From contig NZ_KK211402.1 of assembly GCF_000622145.1 (NCBI RefSeq), positions 2,501 through 66,500 of the forward strand: DNA of 64,000 nt, given 5' to 3'. Source of the DNA: Paracoccus yeei ATCC BAA-599 (GTDB lineage: Bacteria; Pseudomonadota; Alphaproteobacteria; Rhodobacterales; Rhodobacteraceae). Both the position numbers and the translations under genes were made by a program. Positions 46,303-55,361 of the stretch are shown here, one piece after another; within the stretch, counting starts at the first letter, position 1; each line of letters opens with the position of its first letter. The notes below the pieces were generated by a model. That model had not been told where the DNA came from. It did no database searches and was given only the letters and a program-made list of their open reading frames with translations.

Positions 46303-46508
46303 AGATCCTTCACAGCGTACGGACGCAGCACCCGCCCAGCGCCACGTTCCAGCTTGGCGATGCGGCGCTCAATATCGCCGATTGCTGCGGCCAGTTCCGC
46401 GTCCGAGCCGTAATTCACGGTCTTGCCGTCATAGCTGACCGACCGCGTACCGCTGTAGCGCGCGGCCAGCAGCGCGCTGTGGCGGGATTTCAGTTGGTCG
46501 AGGGTCAT
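46299..46508 (-). CDS. gpW-like head-tail connector protein
   Basis: A 69-aa protein (MTLDQLKSRHSALLAARYSG then TVNYGSDAELAAAIGDIERR). The small size, SD-like GKTVNYGSD motif and position between terminase and portal match lambda gpW, which closes the filled head. It overlaps portal by 4 bases. Confidence 0.82.
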   Translation of the reverse strand: MTLDQLKSRHSALLAARYSGTRSVSYDGKTVNYGSDAELAAAIGDIERRIAKLERGAGRVLRPYAVKDL

Positions 46509-46518
46509 CGCGGTTTGC

Positions 46519-48546
46519 TCATTCCATGTATCGCGGCGTGCTGATCTTCCAGCCGCGCCGCCTTGGGGCGGTTACTTGCCCGGCTTGCGGGGCTGTCGGT
46601 TTCTCCGGCGCGGCATCCATAGGCACAGCGGCAGTTTCCACCCCCGCCTGTTTCTCCAGCTGCTGCCACATGCGCTCGTCGAAACGGTCCGCGCCGAGGA
46701 TCCACGCCGCCGCGCGCGCATAGACGCGGGCGTCGAGCGCCTCGTTGCGCTCGCGCATCTTCTGCCATTCCTGTCGGGCATAGCCACGCTTGTCGCGGAT
46801 CGTGACCAGCTGCTCGGCCACAAGCTGCTTGAGCCATTCAGTGTCGGCCCAGTCGGGCAGGTGGATCGTACCAGCAGGGACGGGCGTGTCCTGTTCCGAC
46901 GGCCGCTCGATCCGCAGGTGCCGATAGGTCTCCGCCTTGAACGTGGCCGTGGCCACCGTCCAAAGCCGCGCGCCGCGTTTCAATTTGCGACCATTCACCG
47001 TCGCGTCGACATATGTCGGGCCCGACGCGGGTGTGGCGCGGTTGAACCCCTCGAGGCCCTTCACGGGCGCCACCTGCGCGATGCCCTGCTTGCGGGCCCA
47101 TGCATAGACTGCGGCGGACTCGTAGCCGGTGTCGATGGCGAGCTTCGCCAGCGTCATGACCGCGCCGTGCTCATGGACCCATGTCTGCCCCAGCAGCGCG
47201 GTCAGCCTATCCCAGCACGCCGGGTCATCCGGTCCACCCGGAATGACGATGTGATCCACGAGCCAGCTGGTCATACCCCGGCCCCAGGCCCAGATATCGA
47301 CCTCGATCCGGTCCTTCTGCACATCGGCGCCAGCCGTCAGGAACAGCCCGCATGCGGGGATCTGCGCCGGGAAAGCAAAGCGCCGATCCGCGAGGCGCTG
47401 CCATTCCGGCGCTTCGCCGCTCTCGATCCAGGTCTCGCCCAGCAGCGTGTTGCGCGCAGCACGCAGCATCTCGTCCGAGCCTTGGGCGGCCAGCCAGTCC
47501 CGTGCGATCTGCTCCCAGCTCTTCCAGCCGATCGGCGAATAGAGGGCCGAGAGGTGGAAGCCGATGGCATGTGGATTGGCCGAGACCGCAGTCGCCCGCC
47601 ATTCGCCATTGGCCAGCATCTGCGTCTTGTGGTGCTCGGCGATGGGCTTCTCGCAGCCTTCGCAGTGATACATGGCCGTCTCGGGCTTTCCCTTGCCCCA
47701 GCGCAGCCTCTCGAACTGCAGCCACTGCCTGTGACCGCAATGGGGGCAGGGCACGAAGTAGCGCCGCTGGTCGCTGGCCTCGAACTCCCGCTCGATGCGC
47801 GACAGCCCCCGCACCGTAGGCGTCGAGACCATGAACACCTTGCGCCGATGCGCGAAGGTGGTGGTCCTTGCCTCGGCCAGCGTGACCGGGTCGCCCTCTT
47901 CGTCGGCAGAGGCCGGATAGGCATCGACCTCATCCAGAAACACATAGCGGGCGGGCATCGAGCGCAGGCCAGTGGCCGAGTTCGCGCCGGTCAGCACCAG
48001 AATGCCGCCGGGGAATTCCTTGGACAGCATCGAGTTGCCAGCATCACGCGAGCGGGCAGGGCTGACGCGTTCCTTCAGGGCCGGGCTGTCTTCGATCAGT
48101 GGGTCGATCCGGCCTCGCGACGTGCGCTTCGCCATCTCGACCGTGGGCAGCACCGCCAGCATCGGCCCCGGCGCGTGGTGGATCACGAAGCCAATCCAGT
48201 TGTTGCCAGCCTCGGTCGCGCCGACCTGTGCGGCTTTCATGAAGCTGATCCGCTGCGCCGGGTGGCTGGGAGAGAGTGCATCCATAATCGCGCGCAGGTA
48301 GGGCGCGCGGGCCGTGCGATAGCGCCCGGGTTCAGCTGCTGCGCGGGAGGATAGCCAGCGATGCGCGTCCGCCCATTCCGAAACGGTCAGATCAGCATCG
48401 GGCCGCATGCCACGCCGCCAAGCGCGCAGCACATCCTCGGCCCCGTCAAAGCCGAGATCCAGACCCTCGGTCAGGTCGTTGTTGTGTTCTCCTTCATTCA
48501 AGCGAGACCCGGAGGTCGGCCAAGGCGTCGAGCTGCTCTCGGACAT
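46519..48546 (-). CDS. Phage terminase large subunit, GpA type
   Basis: A 675-aa DNA-packaging ATPase/nuclease. Motifs include KAAQVGATEAG (Walker A-like), YVFLDEVDAYP (Walker B), a zinc-finger-like CPHCGHRQW with CEGC, and a C-terminal nuclease region with IDTGYESAAVYAWAR. The start at 48546 makes a 53-base overlap with the small subunit gene; a later internal start is possible. Confidence 0.92.
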   Translation of the reverse strand: MSESSSTPWPTSGSRLNEGEHNNDLTEGLDLGFDGAEDVLRAWRRGMRPDADLTVSEWADAHRWLSSRAAAEPGRYRTARAPYLRAIMDALSPSHPAQRISFMKAAQVGATEAGNNWIGFVIHHAPGPMLAVLPTVEMAKRTSRGRIDPLIEDSPALKERVSPARSRDAGNSMLSKEFPGGILVLTGANSATGLRSMPARYVFLDEVDAYPASADEEGDPVTLAEARTTTFAHRRKVFMVSTPTVRGLSRIEREFEASDQRRYFVPCPHCGHRQWLQFERLRWGKGKPETAMYHCEGCEKPIAEHHKTQMLANGEWRATAVSANPHAIGFHLSALYSPIGWKSWEQIARDWLAAQGSDEMLRAARNTLLGETWIESGEAPEWQRLADRRFAFPAQIPACGLFLTAGADVQKDRIEVDIWAWGRGMTSWLVDHIVIPGGPDDPACWDRLTALLGQTWVHEHGAVMTLAKLAIDTGYESAAVYAWARKQGIAQVAPVKGLEGFNRATPASGPTYVDATVNGRKLKRGARLWTVATATFKAETYRHLRIERPSEQDTPVPAGTIHLPDWADTEWLKQLVAEQLVTIRDKRGYARQEWQKMRERNEALDARVYARAAAWILGADRFDERMWQQLEKQAGVETAAVPMDAAPEKPTAPQAGQVTAPRRRGWKISTPRYME

Positions 48547-49063
48547 GGGTTTCCAGCACCCTTTGCAGGTTCGCAGTCTCGATTGTCACGGGCACCCCTG
48601 ATGCCTTCTCCATCTCTGCGGATAATTGCGCTGCCATCAGCGCCGCCACGCGGGTGGGCCAGGTGACCCATGTGTCGCGTTCTTGCCGCGCAAGGCGAAA
48701 TACCAGCGTTTCGGCCCGCGCGCGGTCGATCAGTACGCCTTTCTTGCGCTGGATCGAGAGCTGCCGTTCCTGCGCCTGGTAGACGGTCAGCGCCGTGCGG
48801 GCTTTGAGGTAGGACGTGCTGTCGCCGGGGCCGGATACGCCGCTGCCGCCCATCCCCGGACCATCAGGACCCGCGCCATACCCGCCGCGCGAGCGCATCT
48901 GCTGATCGGGATCGGTCATTACCCCACGCCGCGCATCCGAGGCGGCTGCGTTGATCGATCCATCGCCAAACAGCACCAGCCGACCGTTCTTGCGCGCCTT
49001 CTGCACCGCCCCGCGCGACAGGCCGGAATGGGCGGAATAGGCGCGTTCGGACATGCCTTCCAT
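48494..49063 (-). CDS. Phage terminase small subunit (Nu1-like)
   Basis: A 189-aa protein with an N-terminal helix-turn-helix-like part (YSAHSGLSRGAVQKARKNGRL) and a helical C-terminal half (RQERDTWVTWPTRVAALMAAQL). It precedes the large subunit in the usual order. It begins the late operon; the promoter should lie in 49064-49205. Confidence 0.82.
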   Translation of the reverse strand: MEGMSERAYSAHSGLSRGAVQKARKNGRLVLFGDGSINAAASDARRGVMTDPDQQMRSRGGYGAGPDGPGMGGSGVSGPGDSTSYLKARTALTVYQAQERQLSIQRKKGVLIDRARAETLVFRLARQERDTWVTWPTRVAALMAAQLSAEMEKASGVPVTIETANLQRVLETHVREQLDALADLRVSLE

Positions 49064-49205
49064 AGCGCCGTGTTTTTCCTCAAGACATTGTAATTAAACG
49101 GAAATGATCTGCTTATTCAGTTGATTACACTTCCCGAAAGAGCGACTCTGTGGACAGGAAAACGGGTGCATCGCATCCCCAAAGCCACCGCAAGGAGACA
49201 AGACA
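49064..49205. promoter_or_regulatory. Divergent promoter region with an inverted repeat
   Basis: This 142-base gap separates the minus-strand late operon from the plus-strand early-like genes. It is AT-rich and contains the hyphenated inverted repeat GTAATTAAAC (49090-49099) and GTTGATTAC (49120-49128), a possible operator for an unseen regulator. No promoter boxes were matched with confidence. Confidence 0.45.
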
Positions 49206-49418
49206 ATGACCATCGCAATCCCCTCCGACACGACCCGCATCTTCATCGACCGCGCACGCTTCGTTCAGGCCATGAGCACCGCCACGCTGCAGCGCCACCT
49301 CAATGACCAGAGCCTGAATGCCGAGGTCTTCGAGATGGCCGGCCGGGTCGGAATCGACTGCCTGACCATCGAGCTGGCGGATGTCGTCCCGGTCCTGAAG
49401 CAGCACGGGCTGATCTGA
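49206..49418 (+). CDS. Small phage hypothetical protein
   Basis: A 70-aa protein (MTIAIPSDTTRIFIDRARF). An AAGGAGA ribosome binding site precedes it. It is the first of six closely spaced plus-strand genes. No family recognised. Confidence 0.65.
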   Translation: MTIAIPSDTTRIFIDRARFVQAMSTATLQRHLNDQSLNAEVFEMAGRVGIDCLTIELADVVPVLKQHGLI

Positions 49419-49452
49419 GCCTGCGCGCCCCTAAGCTACAAGGAGCAAAACC

Positions 49453-49674
49453 ATGCCACGCTGCACCAAAACCGACCCCAACGCCCAGCGCGATGCCCTG
49501 ATCCTTGAGATCGCCCAGCGCCAGTTTCGCCTCGAGACGCTGGAGACCCGCAACTGGGACCGGCTTGATTTCCACGATGTCGCTGTCTGGGCGATCCGCG
49601 CCGCGCTGGAGGAGGCATTCGAGGCCGGACGCCGCGCAGGCCGTGTCAAAACTGAACTGAGGGCTGCATCATGA
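49453..49674 (+). CDS. Small phage hypothetical, DUF6900-like
   Basis: A 73-aa helical protein (ALILEIAQRQFRLETLETRN, DFHDVAVWAIRAALEEAFEAG). The aligned pattern resembles the DUF6900 family found on plasmids and phages. The stop overlaps the next start (ATGA). Confidence 0.65.
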   Translation: MPRCTKTDPNAQRDALILEIAQRQFRLETLETRNWDRLDFHDVAVWAIRAALEEAFEAGRRAGRVKTELRAAS

Positions 49675-49976
49675 GCACGCGCGCCCAGATCGCCATCGAA
49701 GTGGGCCCCGGAGAATGGGCGCATGTTTACAGCCATTATGACGGCTACCCCGAACACATGCTGCCCTCGCTGGCGCCTTGGACGCCCGAAGACATCCTCG
49801 CGGCCATTGAGATCCGGCAGGTCAGCGCCGAGGGGATCGCGGCGTTTGAGAGGCCCCGCGACCCCGTGATCCTGCCGCGCCCGACCTGCCAGTTCTGCCA
49901 CCTGTATATCTGGCAGGACGGCGGGTGGATCGAACTCGACCGCGAAACCCACGCCCCCGAAGGAGCGACCCCATGA
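49671..49976 (+). CDS. Small phage hypothetical protein
   Basis: A 101-aa protein beginning MSTRAQIAIEVGPGEWAHVY and SHYDGYPEHMLP, a pattern shared by many short phage/plasmid proteins of unknown function. It carries a CxxC-like pair (CQFCHLYIW). ATGA-type overlaps with both neighbours. Confidence 0.65.
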   Translation: MSTRAQIAIEVGPGEWAHVYSHYDGYPEHMLPSLAPWTPEDILAAIEIRQVSAEGIAAFERPRDPVILPRPTCQFCHLYIWQDGGWIELDRETHAPEGATP

Positions 49977-50329
49977 TCCCCAATTGCCTTTCCGAGGGCG
50001 AAACCCTCGCCGATCTGGCCCGCCGCGAATGCGCCATCGGGTTTGATCTGCGCTTTTGCCGCAGCGTGGCGGTGTCCGAACATGATCTCGATACCGAGAC
50101 CTGCGATCCGACCGAGGCCGAGTTTGCAACGCTCTATGCTCTGACCGATCTAGGTGAGGCAATCGCGATCCACGACGCCAACCTGACCAGCGCCGGGGCA
50201 GACGAGGTCGCCGCCATCGCCCGCGCGCTGTTCGTCGCCATCGTCAATGCCCGCCGCGACCCGCCCGACGCCGCCCAGCGCCACGAGGCGGAACAGGCGG
50301 CGCTGACTGATCCGGATCGAATCGCCTGA
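49973..50329 (+). CDS. Small phage hypothetical protein
   Basis: A 118-aa acidic protein starting MIPNCLSEGETLADLARREC. The start at 49973 overlaps the previous stop and is preferred to the earlier in-frame 49925. Unknown function. Confidence 0.6.
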   Translation: MIPNCLSEGETLADLARRECAIGFDLRFCRSVAVSEHDLDTETCDPTEAEFATLYALTDLGEAIAIHDANLTSAGADEVAAIARALFVAIVNARRDPPDAAQRHEAEQAALTDPDRIA

Positions 50330-50446
50330 GCCAAGCGGGTGCGATCATAAAGCAATGATATTGCTCTGAATTGCCTACGATAATCGGCGGGCCGGAGCGA
50401 TGGTTGTCACAGCAAAACGATGCAACTTACCCAAAGGACCACCGCC

Positions 50447-50845
50447 ATGACGCACCCCATCCTGCCCAGCCGCAACCCTGACCACGGCTTCTTCGGCACC
50501 CTGACCACTTGCCCGCAGCGCGACCGCCGCAGTGTTGAGGTCTGGGTGCTGGCCTCAACCCTGATCGCCACCGCCATCCGCGCCAACAGCGAGGACGAGA
50601 TGATTGGCATTCGCGACTTTCTCGACGGCCGCATGGGCCGCCATTTCGCCGACGATGTGGTCGGCAACATGGTGGGCTGCAATATCGACAGCGAAACCGC
50701 GATCAAATCCTCGATCCGCACATGGCAGGAATGGCGCATCTCGCGCCAGCTTGAGCGCGACGAGGGGATCCCTGCAGGCCTGCCATATCTGACCGGCTGG
50801 GTTCAGCATTTCGCCGTCGCCGCTGCAATGGCCGAGAGCGACTGA
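50447..50845 (+). CDS. Small phage hypothetical protein
   Basis: A 132-aa protein (MTHPILPSRNPDHGFFGTL). An AAAGGA ribosome binding site precedes the 50447 start; 50420 is an alternative start nine codons earlier. Unknown function. Confidence 0.6.
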   Translation: MTHPILPSRNPDHGFFGTLTTCPQRDRRSVEVWVLASTLIATAIRANSEDEMIGIRDFLDGRMGRHFADDVVGNMVGCNIDSETAIKSSIRTWQEWRISRQLERDEGIPAGLPYLTGWVQHFAVAAAMAESD

Positions 50846-50882
50846 TCATCCACGACACCCCATTCCATGACAGGAGGCCAAG

Positions 50883-51467
50883 ATGCCCAAACTCACCGAC
50901 ACCCAAACCGTCGTCCTCAGCCGCGCCGCGACCCGCCCCTGCAATCTCGCCATGCCACTGCCCGAGGGCCTGCATGGCGCCGCCGCCCAGAAGGCGGTCA
51001 CCGCGATGATCACCCGCGGCTGGCTGGAAGAGGTCGAGGCCAACCTGCGGCGCGGCGAGCCGATGTGGCGTGAAACCGGCGACGGCCACGGCACCACGCT
51101 GATCGCGACTGAGGCCGGGCTGCAAGCCATCGGGATCGAGCCCGTGGCGGCCAGCGCCGTTTCCAGTGCGCGCAAGGGGAAGCCGCAGAAGGACGCGGAA
51201 GCCGTGCCAACGACCGGGGAGACCGACGCGCCAAAGCCCGTCGCCATTCGCGTCGGCACTAAGCAGGCGCAGATCATCGCCATGCTCCAGCGTCCCCAGG
51301 GCGCGACGGTCGCCGAGATGGTCGAGGCCACCGGATGGCTGGCCCATACCGTCCGCGGCTCGATCTCCGGCGCCCTGAAGAAGAAGCTTGGGCTGCCCAT
51401 CACGGCCGAAAAGGCAGTAGGCAGGGGAACGGTGTATGGGCTTCAGTGGCGGGATACCAAGCCGTGA
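50883..51467 (+). CDS. DUF3489-domain protein
   Basis: A 194-aa protein whose C-terminal half has a winged-helix-like DUF3489 pattern: TKQAQIIAMLQRPQGATVAEM then TGWLAHTVRGSISGALKKK. DUF3489 proteins are common on phages, plasmids and ICEs and may be DNA-binding. It ends the plus-strand phage run. Confidence 0.8.
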   Translation: MPKLTDTQTVVLSRAATRPCNLAMPLPEGLHGAAAQKAVTAMITRGWLEEVEANLRRGEPMWRETGDGHGTTLIATEAGLQAIGIEPVAASAVSSARKGKPQKDAEAVPTTGETDAPKPVAIRVGTKQAQIIAMLQRPQGATVAEMVEATGWLAHTVRGSISGALKKKLGLPITAEKAVGRGTVYGLQWRDTKP

Positions 51468-51485
51468 ACTGCAACTCGAGACTTA

Positions 51486-52034
51486 TTAGATGGCCTTCGC
51501 CGCGTCCCGACACTTTTCGCAGAAGGATAGAACATCCAACTCTACGATACTTTCCAGCGAGCCATTCGTGCTTAGCGCACAGAAGACAAAGATATGCCTA
51601 TCGGCATCAATTCTGAAATTCATTGCGGAGGGGTGGCGATGCTTCACCTTGTTCAGCGCTTTTTCAAGGCTGATGTCGGTAATCAACGCTGATGCAGGAA
51701 GAATTGCATTTCCCGGAGCCGCAGTGATGCAGGCAACGTCGGATGGAGATGCATTCGGTTTTGATCGACCAGAAACTGCCGCCATGGAATTCGCGAAATT
51801 CGAGCTTGAATAGTTCGGGTCAACTTTGCGGCTATCCCGAATGCGCATCAGCTCACCGATAACATGATCGAAGCAGATCATTGCTTCTTCACTTGCCTTG
51901 CCAGCTTGCTGAAGCTGATTACTCTGCCAGCGACCTTTGAAGATCATTGAAAGATTCTCAAGTTTTTCAATGGCATCTTCAATGTTCGAGAAACCTCGCC
52001 CGTTACCGACGACAAGAAACTCAGTATGTCCCAC
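51486..52034 (-). CDS. Low-GC hypothetical protein at the right end
   Basis: A 182-aa protein starting with GTG at 52034 (MGHTEFLVVGNGRGFSN) behind an AAGGTG ribosome binding site. The longer in-frame start at 52175 reads into the neighbouring MFS fragment and is rejected. GC is lower than in the surrounding genes. No family recognised; it ends just beyond the phage run, so it may be cargo of the prophage or of another insertion. Confidence 0.55.
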   Translation of the reverse strand: MGHTEFLVVGNGRGFSNIEDAIEKLENLSMIFKGRWQSNQLQQAGKASEEAMICFDHVIGELMRIRDSRKVDPNYSSSNFANSMAAVSGRSKPNASPSDVACITAAPGNAILPASALITDISLEKALNKVKHRHPSAMNFRIDADRHIFVFCALSTNGSLESIVELDVLSFCEKCRDAAKAI

Positions 52035-52129
52035 GTTTAAAACACCTTCGGTTGCTAAACTTGAACTGGCATTGATGCACCACTCTCTACCAACAGCAGC
52101 GCTGACACCAGACCCGTTCTCTCTCCCTT

Positions 52130-53164
52130 TAGAGAACCTTCGCCGGCTTTGCGGCCATCGCTTCGATGACCGCACTTTTCCATGTGGCGTTCGTGGAGCC
52201 GATCGCCTGGATGCCGCTTCGCCTGATTACCGGCTTCGCCTATGCAGGCATGATCCTCGCAACGGAGAGCTGGCTCAACGCGCACGCAGTGCAATCCACG
52301 CGCGGGCAACTCCTGTCGATATTCGGAGTCGTCTCGATGGGCTCATGGGCAATCGGGCAGGCGCTACTCAACATCGCACCGCCCGCCGACGTGACACTGT
52401 TCCTCATCGTGTCGCTCTTGATATCGGCGGCTGTGGTTCCGATCACCTTGCTGCCCAGTCATCCGCCGGCCCAGGTCGAACAGGAGCGGGTCGTATTCAG
52501 GGACCTCGTCCTCGCATCGCCCCTCGCTGCTGCTGGCGCGTTCCTGGCCGGCCTGGCTATCGGCGGTTTCTGGGGCATGGGCCCAAACTTTGGCCAGAGG
52601 ATCGGACTCGATGTGGGCGGCATATCCGCCTTCATGGCTGCGGTTCTTGGTGGAACGCTGGCGTTGCAGTGGCCACTCGGCTGGCTTTCGGATCGAGTGT
52701 CCCGAAATCTTGTCATCGCCGGTGCGGCACTGGCGTCCGCGGCGGCTGCCGTCGGCGTAGCGATGGCCGCGGAAGCACCTCTGCCCCTGCTCCTCGCGGC
52801 GGGTGCTCTTTTTGGTGGCTTTGGCATACCGATCTATTCGTTGTGCCTCGCGGTCGCGAACGACGATCTTCCGGCCAGTCGGCTACTGGGCACCGCGCGC
52901 GGGCTTCTGCTACTCAACGGGATCGGGACAGCCGCGGGCCCCCTCATCGGGGGAGCGGCGATGGCTATCGTAGGTCCAGGCGGCTTGTTCCTTTATGCGG
53001 CGGCGTTGCTCATCATCCTGGCGGTGCTGGCCGTCACACGCAGGCAGCCGAGTCCCCCAAACCAGGCCAAGGCCGGCGCCCGTTGTCCGAGCACGCCGAT
53101 GATCACGGGATCTCTCGATACGATGATATGCATGCAAGGAAAGACCCAGGACGTTCGGCATTAG
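52130..53164 (+). pseudogene. MFS transporter truncated at its 5' end
   Basis: The sequence encodes membrane segments 4 onward of an MFS transporter (PLRLITGFAYAGMILATESW, PLGWLSDRVSRNL and LLGTARGLLLLNGIGTAAGP are typical) in frame from about 52130 to the stop at 53164. Roughly 80-100 N-terminal residues, including the first membrane helices, are missing. The break coincides with the boundary of the foreign block to the left, so it was probably cut by an insertion or recombination. Confidence 0.75.
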
Positions 53165-53185
53165 TGTGGGCGGCGGTGGGGTGCC

Positions 53186-53635
53186 TTATTCTACGTCTTC
53201 TACTGTGAGATCCCGTCCGTTGAACTGCACGGTCTCCCCGGCTCGGGCACCCTCGATTGCTTCGAAGATCGGCGCCATCGTGGAAATGCCCATGAGCTCA
53301 CGCCCCTGACAGGTGAACTTGCTCGTTGACACCGCGATCACAAAGTGGCGGCCAGACAGCTTGACGACTGCGCCTTCGTTGACGGCCAACTTGGGACCGA
53401 AATCGATCGTCCTGAGTTTTTCGAGTTTATCAGCATAGTCATGGAGCGTGTCATCGAGCGCTTCGGCGAAGTCGCTTGCGACCTCGGCCTGAGCTAGTTC
53501 GTCGTTTTCGATCGGTTCGCTCCGATCGAGCCGAGCGGTGGAGACATAATCCAGATAATTGTCGCGAGCGCTATGCAAGGCTGCAGTTTCCAGCGAAAGC
53601 ATAGTTTCCCGAATATGGTCTTTATTCCAATCCAT
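53186..53635 (-). CDS. GreA-C-like protein, paralogue of 19744-20190
   Basis: A 149-aa protein sharing the ARLDRSEPIENDELAQAE block, FGPKLAVNEGAVV and a CQG segment with the protein at 19744. The N-terminus is a charged helix. The second member of an apparently conserved pair in both oxidant modules. Its role is unknown, although RNA polymerase binding is plausible. Confidence 0.75.
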   Translation of the reverse strand: MDWNKDHIRETMLSLETAALHSARDNYLDYVSTARLDRSEPIENDELAQAEVASDFAEALDDTLHDYADKLEKLRTIDFGPKLAVNEGAVVKLSGRHFVIAVSTSKFTCQGRELMGISTMAPIFEAIEGARAGETVQFNGRDLTVEDVE

Positions 53636-53726
53636 AAATCACCTCGTTATGTTTCGATAATACAAATATCCGGTAGACTGGTCCGCGACCTCTTCGGGAG
53701 GGGACCACAGGGGCTCGCTGATCCTG

Positions 53727-54298
53727 CTATTCATCGCTGATGACGTCCTCTCCCTGATAAGGAATTCTAATCAGCCGTGAATCTCGGATGATGCTTGTGA
53801 CGAGCCAGACATATGACCGCTCGGCGGTATCGAAGCCGAGAATGCTGAAGGCTCCGCCGAAGGGGCATGCTGGGAAGTCTGGAAAGCCCTGCCGCACAAC
53901 GTAACGCTCGGGATCGCGGTCAAACTCGCTCTTGTAGACTTTGCGCAGTCCGTGCTTGCTCGGCACATCCTGGTCACCTGCGGGACTGTTTCCCGATGCG
54001 CTACGAGGCGCTCAGAGAGGTCGCGGTGACACATTTCGTCGAATACGTCGAACGCGTCGATCAACAGGCCCTTGTGCCCTGTCGCTGGATCGGTGATCGC
54101 GTAGATGTTGGAGGCGTCTTCTGCGTCACTCCCGCTTTCGAGGCGTAACGCCGCGTCGATGCGAAGGGCGCAAGGGTCCAGTGTTGATCCGAGATCGAGA
54201 TCGACGAGATTGCCGTCTTTGACGCGGTACTCGCGGTTGTAGCCCTTGGCGACGAAGGACTGCACTGTTTCTAGAACGTCGGTCACTTGGGATGTCAC
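53727..54298 (-). pseudogene. Frameshifted paralogue of the 189-aa island protein
   Basis: The N-terminal part starts at GTG 54298 and carries GYNREYRVKDGNLVD and NIYAITDPATGHKGLLIDAF. Around 53965-53995 the frame is lost. The C-terminal part continues in another frame with SKHGLRKVYKSEFDRDP and GFPDFPACPFG. One base missing or extra near there explains it. Either the copy is inactive, a sequencing error occurred, or the frame is corrected by slippage; no slippery heptamer was seen. Confidence 0.7.
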
Positions 54299-54392
54299 GG
54301 CTGCACCTATGCTTGGTGTCGTATTGAGCCCGCCCCGGCGTCGGGCGCGCTGTGACCGGTCGGATGACGGCGAGTTTTGCGAGACGCGGTAT

Positions 54393-55361
54393 TCACAGCC
54401 ACTTGGCCATCTTGAAGCGCACAAACAGGAAAAGGCAGGATATCGCCATCACCCCGAGTACGACGAAGTATCCGTAGGCCGTGTCCAGTTCCGGCATATG
54501 CTTGAAGTTCATGCCGTATATTCCAGCGATCGCCGTCGGGACTGCGAGTATTGCCGCCCAAGCGGCAAGCTGACGGGTGATCACCCCGATCCTTTGTGCT
54601 TCCAAAAGGCTGCTGGCCTCAAAGACTGTAGACAGGACCTGAAGGAGGCCGTCGACCATTGACTGCACCCGATCGACGTGATCCGCGACATCGTTAAAGT
54701 ACGGCCTCACTTCGGCGCTGATGCAGGGGAAATGCCCGCGGACGAGTTTTCTGACCAGTTCGGCCATAGCGCCGAGCGTGCGTTGGAAGCGCGTGAGTTC
54801 GGCCCTCAGCCCGAAGATGCGGGCGACTTCTGCCCGTCCGAGAAAATCGTCTAACGACCGTTTCTCCATCGCGAGGACGTCATCCTCGATCATTTCGAAG
54901 ATGGGCAGATACTGGTCGACGATACGGTGCAAGATCGCGTGCAGCACGTAGTCGACACCCTTTCCGAAGAGCGCCGGCGAAGCCTCGAGTTGCTCCCGAA
55001 GTTTGCCTAGCGCTCCGGCGTTGCCGTGCCGCACGCTGATGAGATGATTGTGACCGGTGAAGATCGCCATCTTGCCGTAGCTGATCCGGTCGCCGACCAG
55101 TTCGGCAGTCTGCGCGACGATGTATAGCTCGCCGTTGTAGACGTCGAGCCTGGGCGGGCACAGCGGGTGCATCGCGTTATCGATTGCCAACGGATGGAGG
55201 TGATACGTCGCCTGAAGCGCGTGAAGTTCGTCGGCGGTGGGATCCAGAAGAGCGATCCAGCAGAAACCCGAGCGACCCTTGTCGAGTTGGACGCGCTCGT
55301 CGATCGCGATTTCCCGGATTCGCTTGCCTTCGTTGTAATAGTAGGCGGCGATGACGCTCAT
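54393..55361 (-). CDS. corA: CorA-family Mg2+/Co2+ transporter
   Basis: A 322-aa protein with the CorA signature YGMNF near the C-terminus and two terminal membrane helices (about residues 260-282 and 292-312). The start at 55361 (MSVIAAYYYNEGKRI) overlaps the transferase stop (ATGA), so the longer reading is rejected. It mediates divalent cation transport. Confidence 0.9.
   Translation of the reverse strand: MSVIAAYYYNEGKRIREIAIDERVQLDKGRSGFCWIALLDPTADELHALQATYHLHPLAIDNAMHPLCPPRLDVYNGELYIVAQTAELVGDRISYGKMAIFTGHNHLISVRHGNAGALGKLREQLEASPALFGKGVDYVLHAILHRIVDQYLPIFEMIEDDVLAMEKRSLDDFLGRAEVARIFGLRAELTRFQRTLGAMAELVRKLVRGHFPCISAEVRPYFNDVADHVDRVQSMVDGLLQVLSTVFEASSLLEAQRIGVITRQLAAWAAILAVPTAIAGIYGMNFKHMPELDTAYGYFVVLGVMAISCLFLFVRFKMAKWL

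Larger units (their letters stand above)
25272..51467. mobile_element. Prophage or remnant: lambda-type head, GTA-type tail
   Basis: About 26 kb of phage genes. On the minus strand, from right to left: terminase, portal, protease/scaffold, capsid, tail and lysis genes. Six small genes run on the plus strand at the right end. I find no integrase, excisionase, repressor or replication gene, and no attachment repeat could be identified by eye. Boundaries are therefore set by the outermost phage-like genes. It may be defective. Confidence 0.8.

Noticed and set aside
46576-48354. Plus-strand frame of 592 codons
   Set aside because: Antisense to the terminase large subunit; its translation is rich in R, H, A and G with no domain.
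25272-51467. A complete, functional gene transfer agent cluster
   Set aside because: The head genes are lambda-type with a GpA terminase and gpE-like capsid, not the HK97-type head genes of the Rhodobacter GTA; only the tail tip is GTA-like.
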